Origin: Patellaria atrata CBS 101060
Lineage: Eukaryota > Ascomycota > Dothideomycetes > Patellariales > Patellariaceae
Direction: 5' to 3'
NCBI GenBank assembly: GCA_010093705.1
Contig: MU006105.1
Coordinates: 287,960-351,959, forward strand
Length of the DNA stretch: 64,000 nt
Below, piece after piece: positions 12,801 through 23,979 of the stretch (position 1 is its first letter; each line of letters begins with the position of its first letter). The notes under the pieces were generated by a model. It was not told where the DNA came from. It ran no database searches and saw only the letters and a list, made by a program, of their open reading frames with translations. Both the position numbers and the translations under genes were made by a program.

Positions 12801-15800
12801 CTACGATTGATCAGGCCACCAAGACGTTGCGAGAGGAGTCGATGTGTTTGAGGAAGCAGAGGCTTTAGGGATACGACCCGAGCAAGTTGTTCGCCGTTGG
12901 CAAGAACCGATACCACCATTGGTATGATGACAGACGATTTGCCTTCACCCATGTTGAGCTGGGTCACGAAGTTCGAAGTCTGAAATATCATTTTCTTTGC
13001 AACCAAAACCTGAATGGGACGGATTCTAAAGTCGTTCTCCAGTTCCAAAATCAACCAATCTGGGAACCCCCCGACGTCCCAGTTCCGCGGGCCCATATTC
13101 TCGAGCTCTTTGTTGAACATTACAATGTTAGCTGTTGCGGCAAATCGAACAAGACGCTCTGCCTGCTGTAGATTTGCCAACGCTTCTCCATAACAAATCA
13201 GAGCTGGTTTCCACGCTGGTGGTAGCTTCGATATCTGTGTGGATGCCAATCTAGCCAACAAGGTTTGCGGAGTCAGTTTCGGCCAGATGCCCGCTTCTCG
13301 GAACATGATTGAGGAGTCATTCTCTGGCTCCAGTTTCGCGCGGATTATTTCGAAGACTTCCCAAACATACTTCAAACATGCACCTTGGTAGGATGCAAGC
13401 TGTACTGTGTCAAACGGGAGTTCCGGTGGTAAAAGTGGTCGCTCATGCACCTTCAATGCGTTTAAGCTCTTCTGCAGTTCTTTGCCATAATTTCTGACGG
13501 TGAGATGCTTGTCAGAGATTAATTCCCCCGTGATGTCTTCAAGATCATGAAAGCTATCTTGAGTATCATTCCTCTTCAGGAGAGTGGTGGCCCTCAATCC
13601 GGATGGTGGAGACGGCAGCGATGTTGGATGCGAACTGTTGGAGAGAACTTCCTCTAGAGACGGGGCTGGTAGGTATGGTGCTGAGGGTTCTAGTGTCGGA
13701 GAGGTGATTTGGGGAGGCTGCAGTAGATGTTGAGAATGCGGGCAATTCATCACGGATAATACCCCTTGGATCCTCTGAATACAGTCGACAAATTTATGAT
13801 TTCTATAGATATCAGAAATGTAATTCGTAAGCCATCGCATCGAATTTTCTCTGGGAGTCCACGAGAGACTCATATAAGTCGGTGTCTCGACAATATGCTC
13901 AGTAGGCCATCGGTCCATTAACTGACGAATAAAGGTGTCGATCCCGGCGTTCAGCTGAGGGAGGTCAATTCTTTGCCTCTTCGTTCCCCTAGAGATCGAA
14001 CCAGATCCTTTCAAGATCTCAATGCGTCGTAACTCCGTTTCCATCACATTCCTATCTGGTTCTCTTGGTGCCATGAGGTCAAACGATCCTGATCCCAGTC
14101 GGAGGTCTCCCGAAAATTGGCCTGAGATGGAAATCGCGATAAGTGCGCGCAAGTGTTTCTCAATATGTGGCACACCAAAGGCAATAGTCCCGAACGTAAA
14201 CATCAATTTATATACTCCGTTAGCTGGAGTTGAATGGCGGCAGAGCTCGAACAGTGAGCCCCAATTGCCTGGGAGGCACATTTCGATGAGCTCTACAATC
14301 GAATGTTCTTCGAAGACTGTCCCGAAGCCGGAAACCTTAGTCCAGGTCATCATTGTCTGTAGGAGGTTTGTGTCAACGTTCAACGATTTTGGCCATTCGC
14401 TGATTATATTGCTGATATTGTAGCAACGCTGGGCATCGGGATTAATTCCGGAATCTCTTGACTTATACAATCTGTCCAAGTTTTCCTCATTAGCATCGCT
14501 GGCGGGGAGATTACTTCTAAACCTTCGGTTCTGCGCATGGGCTTTCAGGAGAAGGAGCTCATCTCCCTGATGATTAGGCTGGATTGCATCCACCCGTGAA
14601 GACGTCAGCGTTATGAGATATTCATTGCTCGCGATGATACCCCTGACGGCGAAAACAAACCCTTCATGTTGGTTGAATTTCGGGATGGACTTGTTCCATT
14701 CAACCTTTTCCTGCACAGTCATGTCGCGGGGGTAAAACTCGCGCTTGGGAGTTAATTGAGCTATGAGCTCAAGTATCTTCATCTCCTCACTACCAAGAGG
14801 AGAACAAGGTCTCAAGGAGCTCTCTCCAAGACGCCGTAATGCCTCTTCAACCCCAGTAAGACCAGTAAGCTTATCTGGAAGAGCAGAGCTCGACACAGCA
14901 TGTAGATATATGAGGAATAGTGCTGCAAGTAATTCCGGTGGTGTCTGAAGCTTACACAGATTTGTATCTACCTGGAAGACGAAATAACGCACCTTTAGTG
15001 CATCTTTATTGTGGATGGTCACAAGAGTGTGATCAGATGGCTCCTTGCTAATGGAAGTTTCCACATCGCCATATGGTACAAGGACTAGCGTTTTTCCACC
15101 CTGGTTCCTGTTGTTCGACTCTTGTAGTATGAGCTTGCTTTCAACTCCATGAAGAGTTGGTAGTGTTTGCGAAGAGGCTACAACACTACCATACTCCGGC
15201 GACTCCAATTCTCCATTGGAGTTAATAAAAAAGTTCAGGTCGTACCTGGGGAGTTCAACTTCCAAGCGGCCCTGTGCATTTGTGTACACATTTATCAACT
15301 TCTTTTCTTCAATGTTAGAGAAAATCTCACAGAGATCAGAGGCAATGTCACTTTTAGGATTGAGTAGAATCTTTGTTCCGGAGGTTAAAACATACTTCTC
15401 ATCTTCTAGAGTCAGACTCCATGGTGTATCGTCCCACGGCGACTGCAGTAATCTAAGGTGAATCGTCTTCGTTTCAATATCGATCCAATGGAAGTAGCCT
15501 TTTGTAAAAGACTTCGGCAAATTGTAACTCAACCGCCTATCATCGATAAGTTCCAAGATTTGTGTGCACTTTTCCGCTCTGATGAAGAGTGTGCCGTGAT
15601 CGAGCCCAAAGTGGACTTTATGTCCTTCAATCGGATGTGGATGCATATACTTCATACCTGTCATGTCGGAAGGACAAGCACTTAATTTACTCTTGTGAAA
15701 AAGTCTTCCGACTAGGTGGGAATCTCCATATAGTGTCGGGAGTTGCCCGAACTCTATACCCTCGACGTAGAATTCTCCAGTGAGGAGATGAAAATGAATC

Positions 15801-18800
15801 CGCTGTTTATTGCGGTTAGACATCGATTGGGTGAGGGTTGTGACCCAACCCTTCCTATTGTCGAATGAGACGGGTCTCCAAGGTTCCACAATTGATAACG
15901 AAGGTATAAATCGAGATAACGCTTGAGACATCCCGTCCGAGATAGTATTCTTACAGATAGCGGACTCCAGCTTAGGACTTACAGTGTGACTTATCCTTTG
16001 GGTGCGCGTGGTTATGTGCTCTCCGGAGAGGTGAATGAGGATTGCTGTCTCGATGAAGATAGCAATGGTGGTCTCGTCAGCGAAAACGTCGTCCAAGAAT
16101 TTACCATCCACATCCACTGTGTGCTGACAAAGTGCAGCAGCTTTAAAAAGCATGGTCTGGAATTTGGATTGACTTTCATCCTCACCAATGCGCTTGTATA
16201 GGTCTCTACACCATTCCATAGTTGAGCTGCGCAGATCCCTCAAGTAGTCTAGGGCTAACCGGACAATCTCTTTAGAAGGCGATAGTGACAATGTTCTTAA
16301 ACATATGTCAATAAGGATAGAGATACAGTGATGTTCGCTCCAATTCCCCTCGCTGAGTAGCTTCCTACGAGATACCGCATCTAGAAGAGCATAGCAGAAT
16401 GATGCATCCTCAAACAAGAAATGTGATTCCCTTCTAGCGGAACTCTTGTGTTCTGTCCCAGTCTGCAATGATGCTTGGGTGAAAAGCACAACAACAGGTT
16501 CCGTATATATCAAGTTCGAGCTGGATAGCTCTCGCGCCATATTTAGCCACTGTAGTCGTTCTCCTGAACGCAGTGAGAGAAAAGCGTACTGCAGGTTCAG
16601 ATCCAAATCATGTGGACAAGCACCCTGCTCAGAGATGGCTCTATTCGCCGGTTCCAAAGGCGAGTTTACCGCCCACTGAAATTGCTCAAACGAACCGCTG
16701 GGCAAAGTTAGGGTACACTTGGGCTGAAAGGATAAGTCTTTCTTTTGGCCTGCCACCCATTGCGGTCTGTTTTTGTCCAAGTTCTTAAGATCCAAAAATT
16801 TGTAGTCGGCTCCCAGTGGCCTGATTATACTTTCGACAGACGCGTCTGAGAACTTCTCATATCTCCAATGAGCGACCATAAATGGCTTCTTGGATGTGCC
16901 GAGCGAGATGCGCGTTCTGGCGGAGCTGTTCTCCTGGAATGGCAATTCTCTTTGATTTGATAGTGTCTGTATGCATGGTTCTCCAATGACACTTTCATTC
17001 CTTGCTAGGTCTTGAATCACAAGCCATGTCGAGTTCCGCCAACACACAAAAGTCGTTGGTAAAAGAAGTTCAAAAACAATGAACTTCGCCTTGTGCTCAT
17101 CTGCTGGGAGTGGCTCCTCAAATATGGCTATTTTCATAGACTCGAACTCTCGCCGCTCAACGCACTTCTTGCATTGTTCAGGGACATGCCATGTTGCAGC
17201 CGGACCCAGAAAAGTGTGTTCCCGTCCGTAAGAGCGTGCTCTAATAATCTCGAACTTAGATTGTTTCTGGAAAAACTCTTGGATCTTCTTCTCGCGGTTA
17301 TCATGCGCTTTTTCGAGAATCGACCTCCGAAGCACCTGATGTTCTCTTGATTGATCAAAGTACTGCACTCCAAATGTCCCAGAGGCTGGATCCGCGAAGA
17401 TACAAGGGTTGTGTGGGAGAGCGGAACTCTTGCGCTCCTTCAAGTACGCTTCCACGTTTTGCAATCGCTCCATTTGTGCCAATTTTGGGAGTAACAAATG
17501 CTGAAATAGTTCCACTGGGACCTCGGGCGAAAACTCTAACAGCAAAGGAATACTCTCGGTAGCGATTGTGTCTAGGGCAACCCACAGTTCTGCTATTGTT
17601 AGATATGCGTTCGATAGACTAACGGGGTCGCATTTATAGTGGGCTGTTGCAAATGTTGCGTAATTCTCAAGCATATCTGCCAAGGCTTCAGCTTTATCAA
17701 TGGAGCCAGGAGTGACTGATCTAAGCCATTCGATCATCTTTTTAGCGACCCAATCTTCAAAATCAAACATCTCAATAAGGCTGTGATCTGATTCCGGAAG
17801 TTTTGGTGTGATCCCATCTTCATCATAAATCAGACCAAAGCATTCCTTAGGTTTGAATTCCTTTGTCTCGACTTCTTCTGACTTTCTTGACAACGCTTTC
17901 TTGATCGCGAGAAAATTTGCTCCAAAATGCAGCTTAGTGCAATCCTGGATTCTGCTCTTTTCCCAATCATATTTTGGAATCATCTTAGCTTCCTCTTTAT
18001 CTAATACTTTCTTCCATCTTTCTTCTATAATATTTCGAATGTCTGTGCTAGTCTGCAATAATTTCCTGGAGATGAACTTCATCGGATCCGTAAGTTTAGA
18101 CATTCGTCTAGCTAGCTTAGAGGAAAGTGCTTGTAGCATGTTCGTATTGATATCATTTCTGCACGCTAAAGTTCCAAGGCATCCAAGGAAGTATAACACA
18201 AATTGTTTATACATTGCTCGATGATCTCTTGGATTTTCAATCATTAGACGGCGGTGGATGGCGACTCTTAAGACGAGCCAGAGGGGGGATCGCCGCCATG
18301 GTTTCAGAGCATTCTTCCAGAGTATCTGATCCCTTGTTGCTTTCCGTAGCAGCTCGTACTTTTCCGTAGTGCCTAGTGCTCTCAGCATAGACGTGAGCTG
18401 ATGGGTTACGAGAGTGGGCGCTGACGCTCGGCGGATCTCTGGGAACTCTATTCCAGCTTTACGCGTCGTTCCGGAGAATCGAGTGACACTTTCGTTGTAT
18501 AGGTTTGCTATTCGCTCAACAAAGCAGACGCGAAATTCGGGGTTAGAAAGATGTGAAGCGGGAAATACCGCCCTAGTCCCGGGGAATAAGCGTATAAGTC
18601 GACCCTTGGTTCCGACTACATCTTCTTCCTGTGCTGAGGCCTCGAATGCCTCATAAATCACCAGATCCTCGGTTGTTCTGTGGACGGTCACCCCAGCATT
18701 TTGTGCACGGAGGAAGAGCGCAACAGTTTCTGTTGAATGATTAGGAGTCAGTGCATAGAGAGTGGTGGGTCAAAAGAAGACTGACCTCCAGGATTCATGT

Positions 18801-19104
18801 TTTCCATGGCAGAGGCAAGTTCTACCTTGTCCAACTGGTCAAACCGGGTAATATTAACCCATGAATCCAGCATCTTGAGGACGGGCAGCCAGCATAGACG
18901 ATCGGTATCGTCGCAGTCCGACTGAAAGTCTTTGAGGCTTGCGTGCACCAGTCGTAACAGGGAATACTCGTGCTGGATAATATTCTCCTCCTCACTCTGC
19001 GGTAGAACTGGTGGCAGAACCACATGGTGCAAAATAGTCAAGACCTTGTGATGATCCATCGTTGCGGATGCGGTTAATAGATTACTACCCGTGGAATCGG
19101 ACAT
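9814..19104 (-). CDS. giant DUF6606/DUF3638/DUF3645 protein, 3059 aa, SF2/SecA-like ATPase motifs
   Basis: Three exons: 18786-19104, 11128-18729 and 9814-11072. Introns are 18730-18785 (56 nt, GTCAGT...TCAACAG) and 11073-11127 (55 nt, GTAAGA...ATCTAG); the spliced frame is open for 3059 codons. The N-terminus (LHHVVLPPVLPQ) fits DUF6606. Around residue 2030 is NMGEGKSSVIIPM, the DUF3638 signature and a Walker-A-like loop. Around 2160 is an acidic DESDE box; around 2365 the DUF3645 stretch (SYYYHGLTNSQIF); at about 2605-2645 DEVHTRGVDLVMPDG runs into KDKLVQACMRMRKLG across the second intron. Databases usually label this family 'ubiquitinyl hydrolase', but I see no convincing Cys-His protease centre; the motif order looks like an SF2/SecA-type NTPase. 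That function is inference. No signal peptide or membrane helix stands out. The first Met (MSDSTGSNLL) is chosen because it is the earliest in the open frame. Confidence 0.93.
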
Positions 19105-20258
19105 TATCTATATGTGTATTTTGATGATAAGAACAATTCGTGGACAATGCGATTGTGCGTGGGAAATCTCAATGTTAGGAAGCGAATTGCATCACTGTAG
19201 AAGCGGGGAGAAGTCGGAGTAAAGTATCCAGGCAATTTGTCGGGTGATTGATGAGATTCTTTGGAACTTTTTAATGTCCGTGTGAAGTGAAGACGAAATT
19301 TGAAAGTAAGAAGGGGTGGTAACAAACGGCCTTGTCGAGCTAAGGACATGATATTGAAGCTTATGAATTGAATGCTGCCGCTCGTGACTTTCTACATCTT
19401 ACCAAGGCCTCTATTAACTGCGAAAGAAGTTTATCACTTGACCATTTATTCACATAAACCTGATCACGCAATTCCATACTGGATATGGAACTATCACTCC
19501 CTTTTGCAATGAGTGCGGAAGTTTACCGCCAACTCCGCCATGCTGCCTCCCTCTTCTTTCGACGAGCACTTACGGCTCTGAGCATACTTGATGGTGTAAT
19601 GGGTAACTGAAACCATATGAATAGGAAAATTGATTCTTCGACAGATAAATAGGAAAATGCTAGTTTTGACGTTGAACGGCATGAGAAGTTGAGTCTTAGC
19701 CATTGATTTAGTTCTACTTAACTGCGGATCTAACTTGTGATAGTTTTGTGCAATCATAGCGATAAATACAACCACTGTCCTTTGATGGGAATGAAAATAT
19801 GAGATGAAGTTCAAGAAGAGACGTCGGTCCATCTGATAACTTCCCAAGCAGTTTCCGAAGATCATCCGTCACTGCAATAGTAGTTATAGTTCTAGAACTA
19901 AGGATTATCTACCAGTTTTTAGTAGATACTTTCCCATTCGAATTGTAATACCCATTCCTAGTTCTATTATCTTGAATCATTTTGTTGACTACTGAGGTTC
20001 TTTGATATAGTTTTACCCCTTTACAGTTAGCCCCTTGACTCTACGGAGTACCCGTACTTGGTATCTTACTAAGGTAGCGACCACCTCACGTCGAGCCTTA
20101 CCATATCTCACCGAGTTTCCCACCATCGACCCTATGTTTTAGGGCGCATTAGGATAACTATACATCTGATCTATGGTCATTATGGCTATTAGCATCAGCG
20201 ATAGCGCCGACTAATATGCTCATTACCGTGCATCAGCTTCTATCTCTAAGACACCAAA
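19105..20258. promoter_or_regulatory. divergent intergenic region between the giant gene and the RBR ligase gene
   Basis: 1.15 kb separates two divergently transcribed genes, so it must hold both promoters. I see no supported ORF or clear TATA element. The stretch just upstream of 20259 is pyrimidine-rich (near 20233-20250), as is common before fungal start codons. Confidence 0.4.
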
Positions 20259-22214
20259 ATGCTATCATGGCGCTTGAAACGCAAATTCGCTACTGGTCCT
20301 TCTAAACGCACGTCGAGCAGCTCGAAAGCCGATCAGGAACCCATAACACATATCAACCCGCTCGAAACCGAGCCTGATGATCCGGCCCTTGATGAACTCA
20401 ATCAATCTTTATTAATCTTGACCGATATCTTCCCTAATGTGCAACCGGAAGTCTTCCGCGAGATGCTGGCAAACTTCGACAGGGAGAGCCGACTTCAGGT
20501 TATCACGGAAAATATCCTCAAATATCGAACAAAATGGGTGAAGGGCCGCGACGGGTTGCAAAAGGAGATGCCACGATACAAGTATAGAGATGTTGCACGG
20601 GTGGAGACGAAAAATGGCCCATTGCCTCAGGAGGAAAGGTTCAGAAACGAAGGTTATAAGCACGCTGCACGGACAGCTTTGTATCAGGAGTTCAAGAGCT
20701 TAAGTCACTCCACTGTAAGAGCTGTACTGGCAGAATATAACTATTCGTACACGAATGCTCGTCCAACGCTTCTCGCCTTGGTATCAAGGTCTTGGAAAAC
20801 CTCGTTTACGACGTTTTTTACACGTCGAAAGCCCCCTTCTATCAGTGACCATCCTTTAATCCTCTGGTCTTCAACAGGTTCAAACCCAAGACCGACTTTA
20901 CTTTGGACCGAAAACGCAGAACTAAATAAAGAGTTATATGATACACTCATTGCACCGATACTGGCCAAGGAGAAAAATGAACAGGAAGCTAGTGATCGTA
21001 TTTTTGCTGAAAGTCTTAACGAAGTTGAAGCAGAAGATGCTGGCGCAATGTATGACTGTGAATGCTGCTTCATACCGAACGCCTTCGAGTCTATCTCCGT
21101 TTGTGACGATCATTGTCATTTCATATGTTTCCGCTGCATTCGGAATTCGGTTCGGGAAGCTCTTTACGGCCAGGGTTGGGCTAGAAACATTGACTCCGGG
21201 AGAGGAACTCTGCGATGTGTCGCTCCGTCAAGCAACGATCAAGGGGAGTGTCGAGGCTGCATCGCTTCCGTTATGGTGCAAAGGGCATTGCTGTCTGAAG
21301 TCGATGGGGAAACCAGTTGGAGGAAATTAGAAGAGCGCTCCGTAAGCGAAAATCTTGTTAAAGCTCAGATACCGGTCTTGAAATGCCCTTTTTGCTACTA
21401 CGCCGAGGTCGATGATATTACTCTTTCAAGTCAACACATATATCGAGTGTGGAACAAACCTAGACTATGGGTTGCCATCCTGCTGTTGTTACAGTTACTC
21501 AATACGTCGCCGGTTCGTACAATGTTTCGACTCGCCGTTCTGTGTCTCTTTTTGCTCTTATCCTTCAACTATTTCCTTTCTAATCCTTTCAATCTTTTAC
21601 AACCTATTGAATCATCACTGCTTCGACTTGCTCAGAAGCAGCGTGGACTCAAATTCACCTGTCTCTCTCCTACTTGTGGTCGAAAGTCATGCATCAAATG
21701 TCATAAGTCGTGGGTGGATATCCACGTGTGTTATGAATCTGAACTTCTCTCTCTTCGTACCACGATTGAGCTCGCTACCTCTGCAGCTATAAAACGTACA
21801 TGTCCGCAATGTAATCTCTCTTTCGTCAAAAGTGCGGGCTGCAACAAGTTGACGTGCGTTTGCGGCTACATGATGTGCTATGTCTGTCGTCAACAGATTG
21901 GGAAAGATGGCTATGGACACTTTTGCCAGCACTTCAGAGTCCAACCAGGCAGAGCATGTACAGAGTGCGAGAAGTGCGACTTGTATCGCACAGAGGACGA
22001 GGATGTGCTGATTAAGCGTGCGGCAGAGCAGGCGGAACGGGAGTGGAGGGAAAAGAATGGAACGGATAAAAGTGTGCAGTGGGAGAAAAGGGTCTGGGAG
22101 CTAGAAGGGAAAAGTTCTACCGTTAGAAGCGTGGAGAATATGTGTCAAAAGCTTAAGACGAGAACCTTTTGGGAGGAGATGATCGATCTGGTAGTGGAAT
22201 ATTTCACTGCATAG
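20259..22214 (+). CDS. RBR (RING1-IBR-RING2) E3 ubiquitin ligase, RNF216/TRIAD3-like, 651 aa
   Basis: Intronless, 651 aa. Residues about 46-85 (LLILTDIFPNVQPEVFREML) look like a CUE-type ubiquitin-binding helix bundle. RING1-type Cys/His pairs start at about 265 (YDCECCF, CDDHCHFICFRC) and run to the CPFC at about 385. IBR follows at about 466 (FTCLSPTCGRKSCIKC). RING2 is at about 515-560 (CPQCNLSFVKSAGCNKL, CVCGYMMCYVC, HFCQHF); Cys528 in GCNKL sits where RBR ligases carry the thioester-forming Cys. The FCQHF and CxxC tail match the RNF216 subgroup. RBR ligases pass ubiquitin from an E2 via this Cys to the substrate. Odd: between RING1 and IBR lie two strongly hydrophobic segments (about 402-445), likely membrane helices, suggesting a membrane-bound ligase. 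Its 3' end converges on the TIM-like gene 146 nt away. Confidence 0.93.
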   Translation: MLSWRLKRKFATGPSKRTSSSSKADQEPITHINPLETEPDDPALDELNQSLLILTDIFPNVQPEVFREMLANFDRESRLQVITENILKYRTKWVKGRDGLQKEMPRYKYRDVARVETKNGPLPQEERFRNEGYKHAARTALYQEFKSLSHSTVRAVLAEYNYSYTNARPTLLALVSRSWKTSFTTFFTRRKPPSISDHPLILWSSTGSNPRPTLLWTENAELNKELYDTLIAPILAKEKNEQEASDRIFAESLNEVEAEDAGAMYDCECCFIPNAFESISVCDDHCHFICFRCIRNSVREALYGQGWARNIDSGRGTLRCVAPSSNDQGECRGCIASVMVQRALLSEVDGETSWRKLEERSVSENLVKAQIPVLKCPFCYYAEVDDITLSSQHIYRVWNKPRLWVAILLLLQLLNTSPVRTMFRLAVLCLFLLLSFNYFLSNPFNLLQPIESSLLRLAQKQRGLKFTCLSPTCGRKSCIKCHKSWVDIHVCYESELLSLRTTIELATSAAIKRTCPQCNLSFVKSAGCNKLTCVCGYMMCYVCRQQIGKDGYGHFCQHFRVQPGRACTECEKCDLYRTEDEDVLIKRAAEQAEREWREKNGTDKSVQWEKRVWELEGKSSTVRSVENMCQKLKTRTFWEEMIDLVVEYFTA

Positions 22215-22360
22215 CTATGAGAAATGATGATATCCATATCATATGACTGGAAGAGACCTAACTTAGAGACAGCGGGTAATGATTATATTATTACATTACA
22301 TGCGTGTATATGATATTCTAGCGATTAGCAGGAAATCATACTTTTGGGTTGGACTAGGAT

Positions 22361-23143
22361 TCAAGTTCTTTTCATCTCCTCGATGACCTTTTCCAAATTT
22401 CCGACCTCATGCGCAAACCTTCCCAAAAATAATCCGTCCACGCCCTCCTTCAAATTTTCAAAGGTTCCTGGTCCTGCACTACCTCCATATAGAATTCTTA
22501 CTCTACCCTTCCTCTCCCCACAGATTCGTCTCAATTCCTTGGTGACGGCTACAACATGATCCTTCCCTGCTGGTTCACTAGCACCAATCGCCCAAACAGG
22601 CTCATAAGCAAATATCACTTCAGAGCCATCCGGAATAGCTGCAAGTGCCGACAACATCTGAGTTCTACATTCTCTCACAGCCATCCCTACGGCAGCAGAA
22701 GCGGGACCAGAGCTGGGTGCAGACACTTCCCCAACGCAGATTAAAGGTATCATCCCGTTTCGAACAACAGCAGCCGCCTTTTTCGCAATGTTGCCGTCAG
22801 TCTCGCCGAACAATCGTCTCCGCTCCGCATGGCCTAGTTCCACTATTGAGACACCAATGTCTTTAAGCGACTGCGGGGATACTTCTCCGGTAAAAGCACC
22901 ATAGTCTTCGAAATAGGTGTCTTGAGCGCCGAGTAGCACCGGGTCCGGGGTTGAGGAGAGAATTGACGCGCAGGAGGTTAAGTTAAGAAAATCTGGGATG
23001 AGAAAGAGATCGACGTTAGAAGCGGCTGCCAATGGTGCCAGGGAAGCAATGTTCTTAGTGTAAGATAAGGTGCGAGAGGGAGAGAAGTACATTTTTAGGG
23101 ACGTGCCGACGATACGACGCTCAAGAGGAGGGACTGGAGGCAT
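22361..23143 (-). CDS. triosephosphate isomerase-family protein (non-glycolytic paralogue type), 260 aa
   Basis: Single-exon 260-aa TIM-barrel protein. The catalytic residues are in place: Lys17 in GTSLKMY (canonical GNWKMN), His105 in ELGHAERR, Glu181 in YEPVWAIG, and the phosphate-binding LYGGSAGPG near residue 220. The active-site loop 1 differs from glycolytic TIM (TSLKMY instead of NWKMN), as in the separate clade that includes the bacterial L-erythrulose-phosphate isomerases of tetritol catabolism; fungi often carry such a paralogue besides their true TPI. Substrate is therefore uncertain: a triose or tetrulose phosphate isomerase. It probably acts in the cytosol, as no targeting peptide is seen. 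It converges with the RBR gene and diverges from MET13. Confidence 0.92.
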   Translation of the reverse strand: MPPVPPLERRIVGTSLKMYFSPSRTLSYTKNIASLAPLAAASNVDLFLIPDFLNLTSCASILSSTPDPVLLGAQDTYFEDYGAFTGEVSPQSLKDIGVSIVELGHAERRRLFGETDGNIAKKAAAVVRNGMIPLICVGEVSAPSSGPASAAVGMAVRECRTQMLSALAAIPDGSEVIFAYEPVWAIGASEPAGKDHVVAVTKELRRICGERKGRVRILYGGSAGPGTFENLKEGVDGLFLGRFAHEVGNLEKVIEEMKRT

Positions 23144-23979
23144 TGTGCTTCAACTTGTAATTGCATAGCAGTTCTACTGTATAGCGCCTTCAGCAGAGTC
23201 CACTATTAGTTTCAGTATGTATAGTTCTGCCCAGGTTCAGGGACGATTGTACGGAGTAGTTCTCGTCGTATTAAGGTAGTTCTAAAGTGACGTACGTCCC
23301 GCTCCACGCCGTCCCACCGTTTAACTCTGAGATATCGAGCTCATCTCCGATGATGGCGGAGCGGAATCGCGGACTATAGAACTAAACTACTCGTTTCTAA
23401 CCGTCCTTCTTGTAGCACCCCGGTCCTGGAGCCCGTGGCCGGATTCCGAGAGGCCAAGGGGTCCTTGGTCCCTTGAACCCCCACCTTTTGTTGTCCCACC
23501 ACCCCAGGCTTTACTCTCGAAATTCTCCTCCGAGAGTCGGTCGCTCTGAAAAAAAAAACAACCAATTTCCCACATTAGTCCAGGCAAAGAACGAACCATT
23601 CTGTGGAACTCTGGTTGTGAGAAGCAATACATGCAGCGAGATCTAGTAGATCGCTGGGCCCGGGTCAGGTACTTCGGATAGGTAAAGGGGATTTACAGGG
23701 TTCGAGAGTGACGACGAACATTGAGGGGTCAATCTCCTAGGAGCAACAGGAGCTACGGACGAGGGTAAGCTAGATTGACTATCCTAAGGAAGCAATAAGG
23801 TGTCTAAGTCATCTTTTGTTTGCTGTTGGGCGATTCTAATATATTTCCTATAGTTGTTCCCCCTAGTAGTGTCCAGAACTGTAACTAACCATCTACAGTT
23901 TCAATCAATTCTCATCATTTGGTCTCCTCACTTCACTTGCTATTTGTAAGAGGTAGAACTAAGAGCTTGCTTGGTCGAC
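23144..23979. promoter_or_regulatory. divergent promoter region of the TIM-like gene and MET13
   Basis: 836 nt between divergent genes. Contains a poly-A/T run (23549-23558 region) and a pyrimidine-rich segment before the MET13 start; no supported ORF. Confidence 0.45.

Noticed and set aside
21412-21792. 126-codon ORF overlapping the RBR gene in another frame
   Set aside because: Shadow of the RBR coding sequence; hydrophobic because it overlaps the membrane segment.
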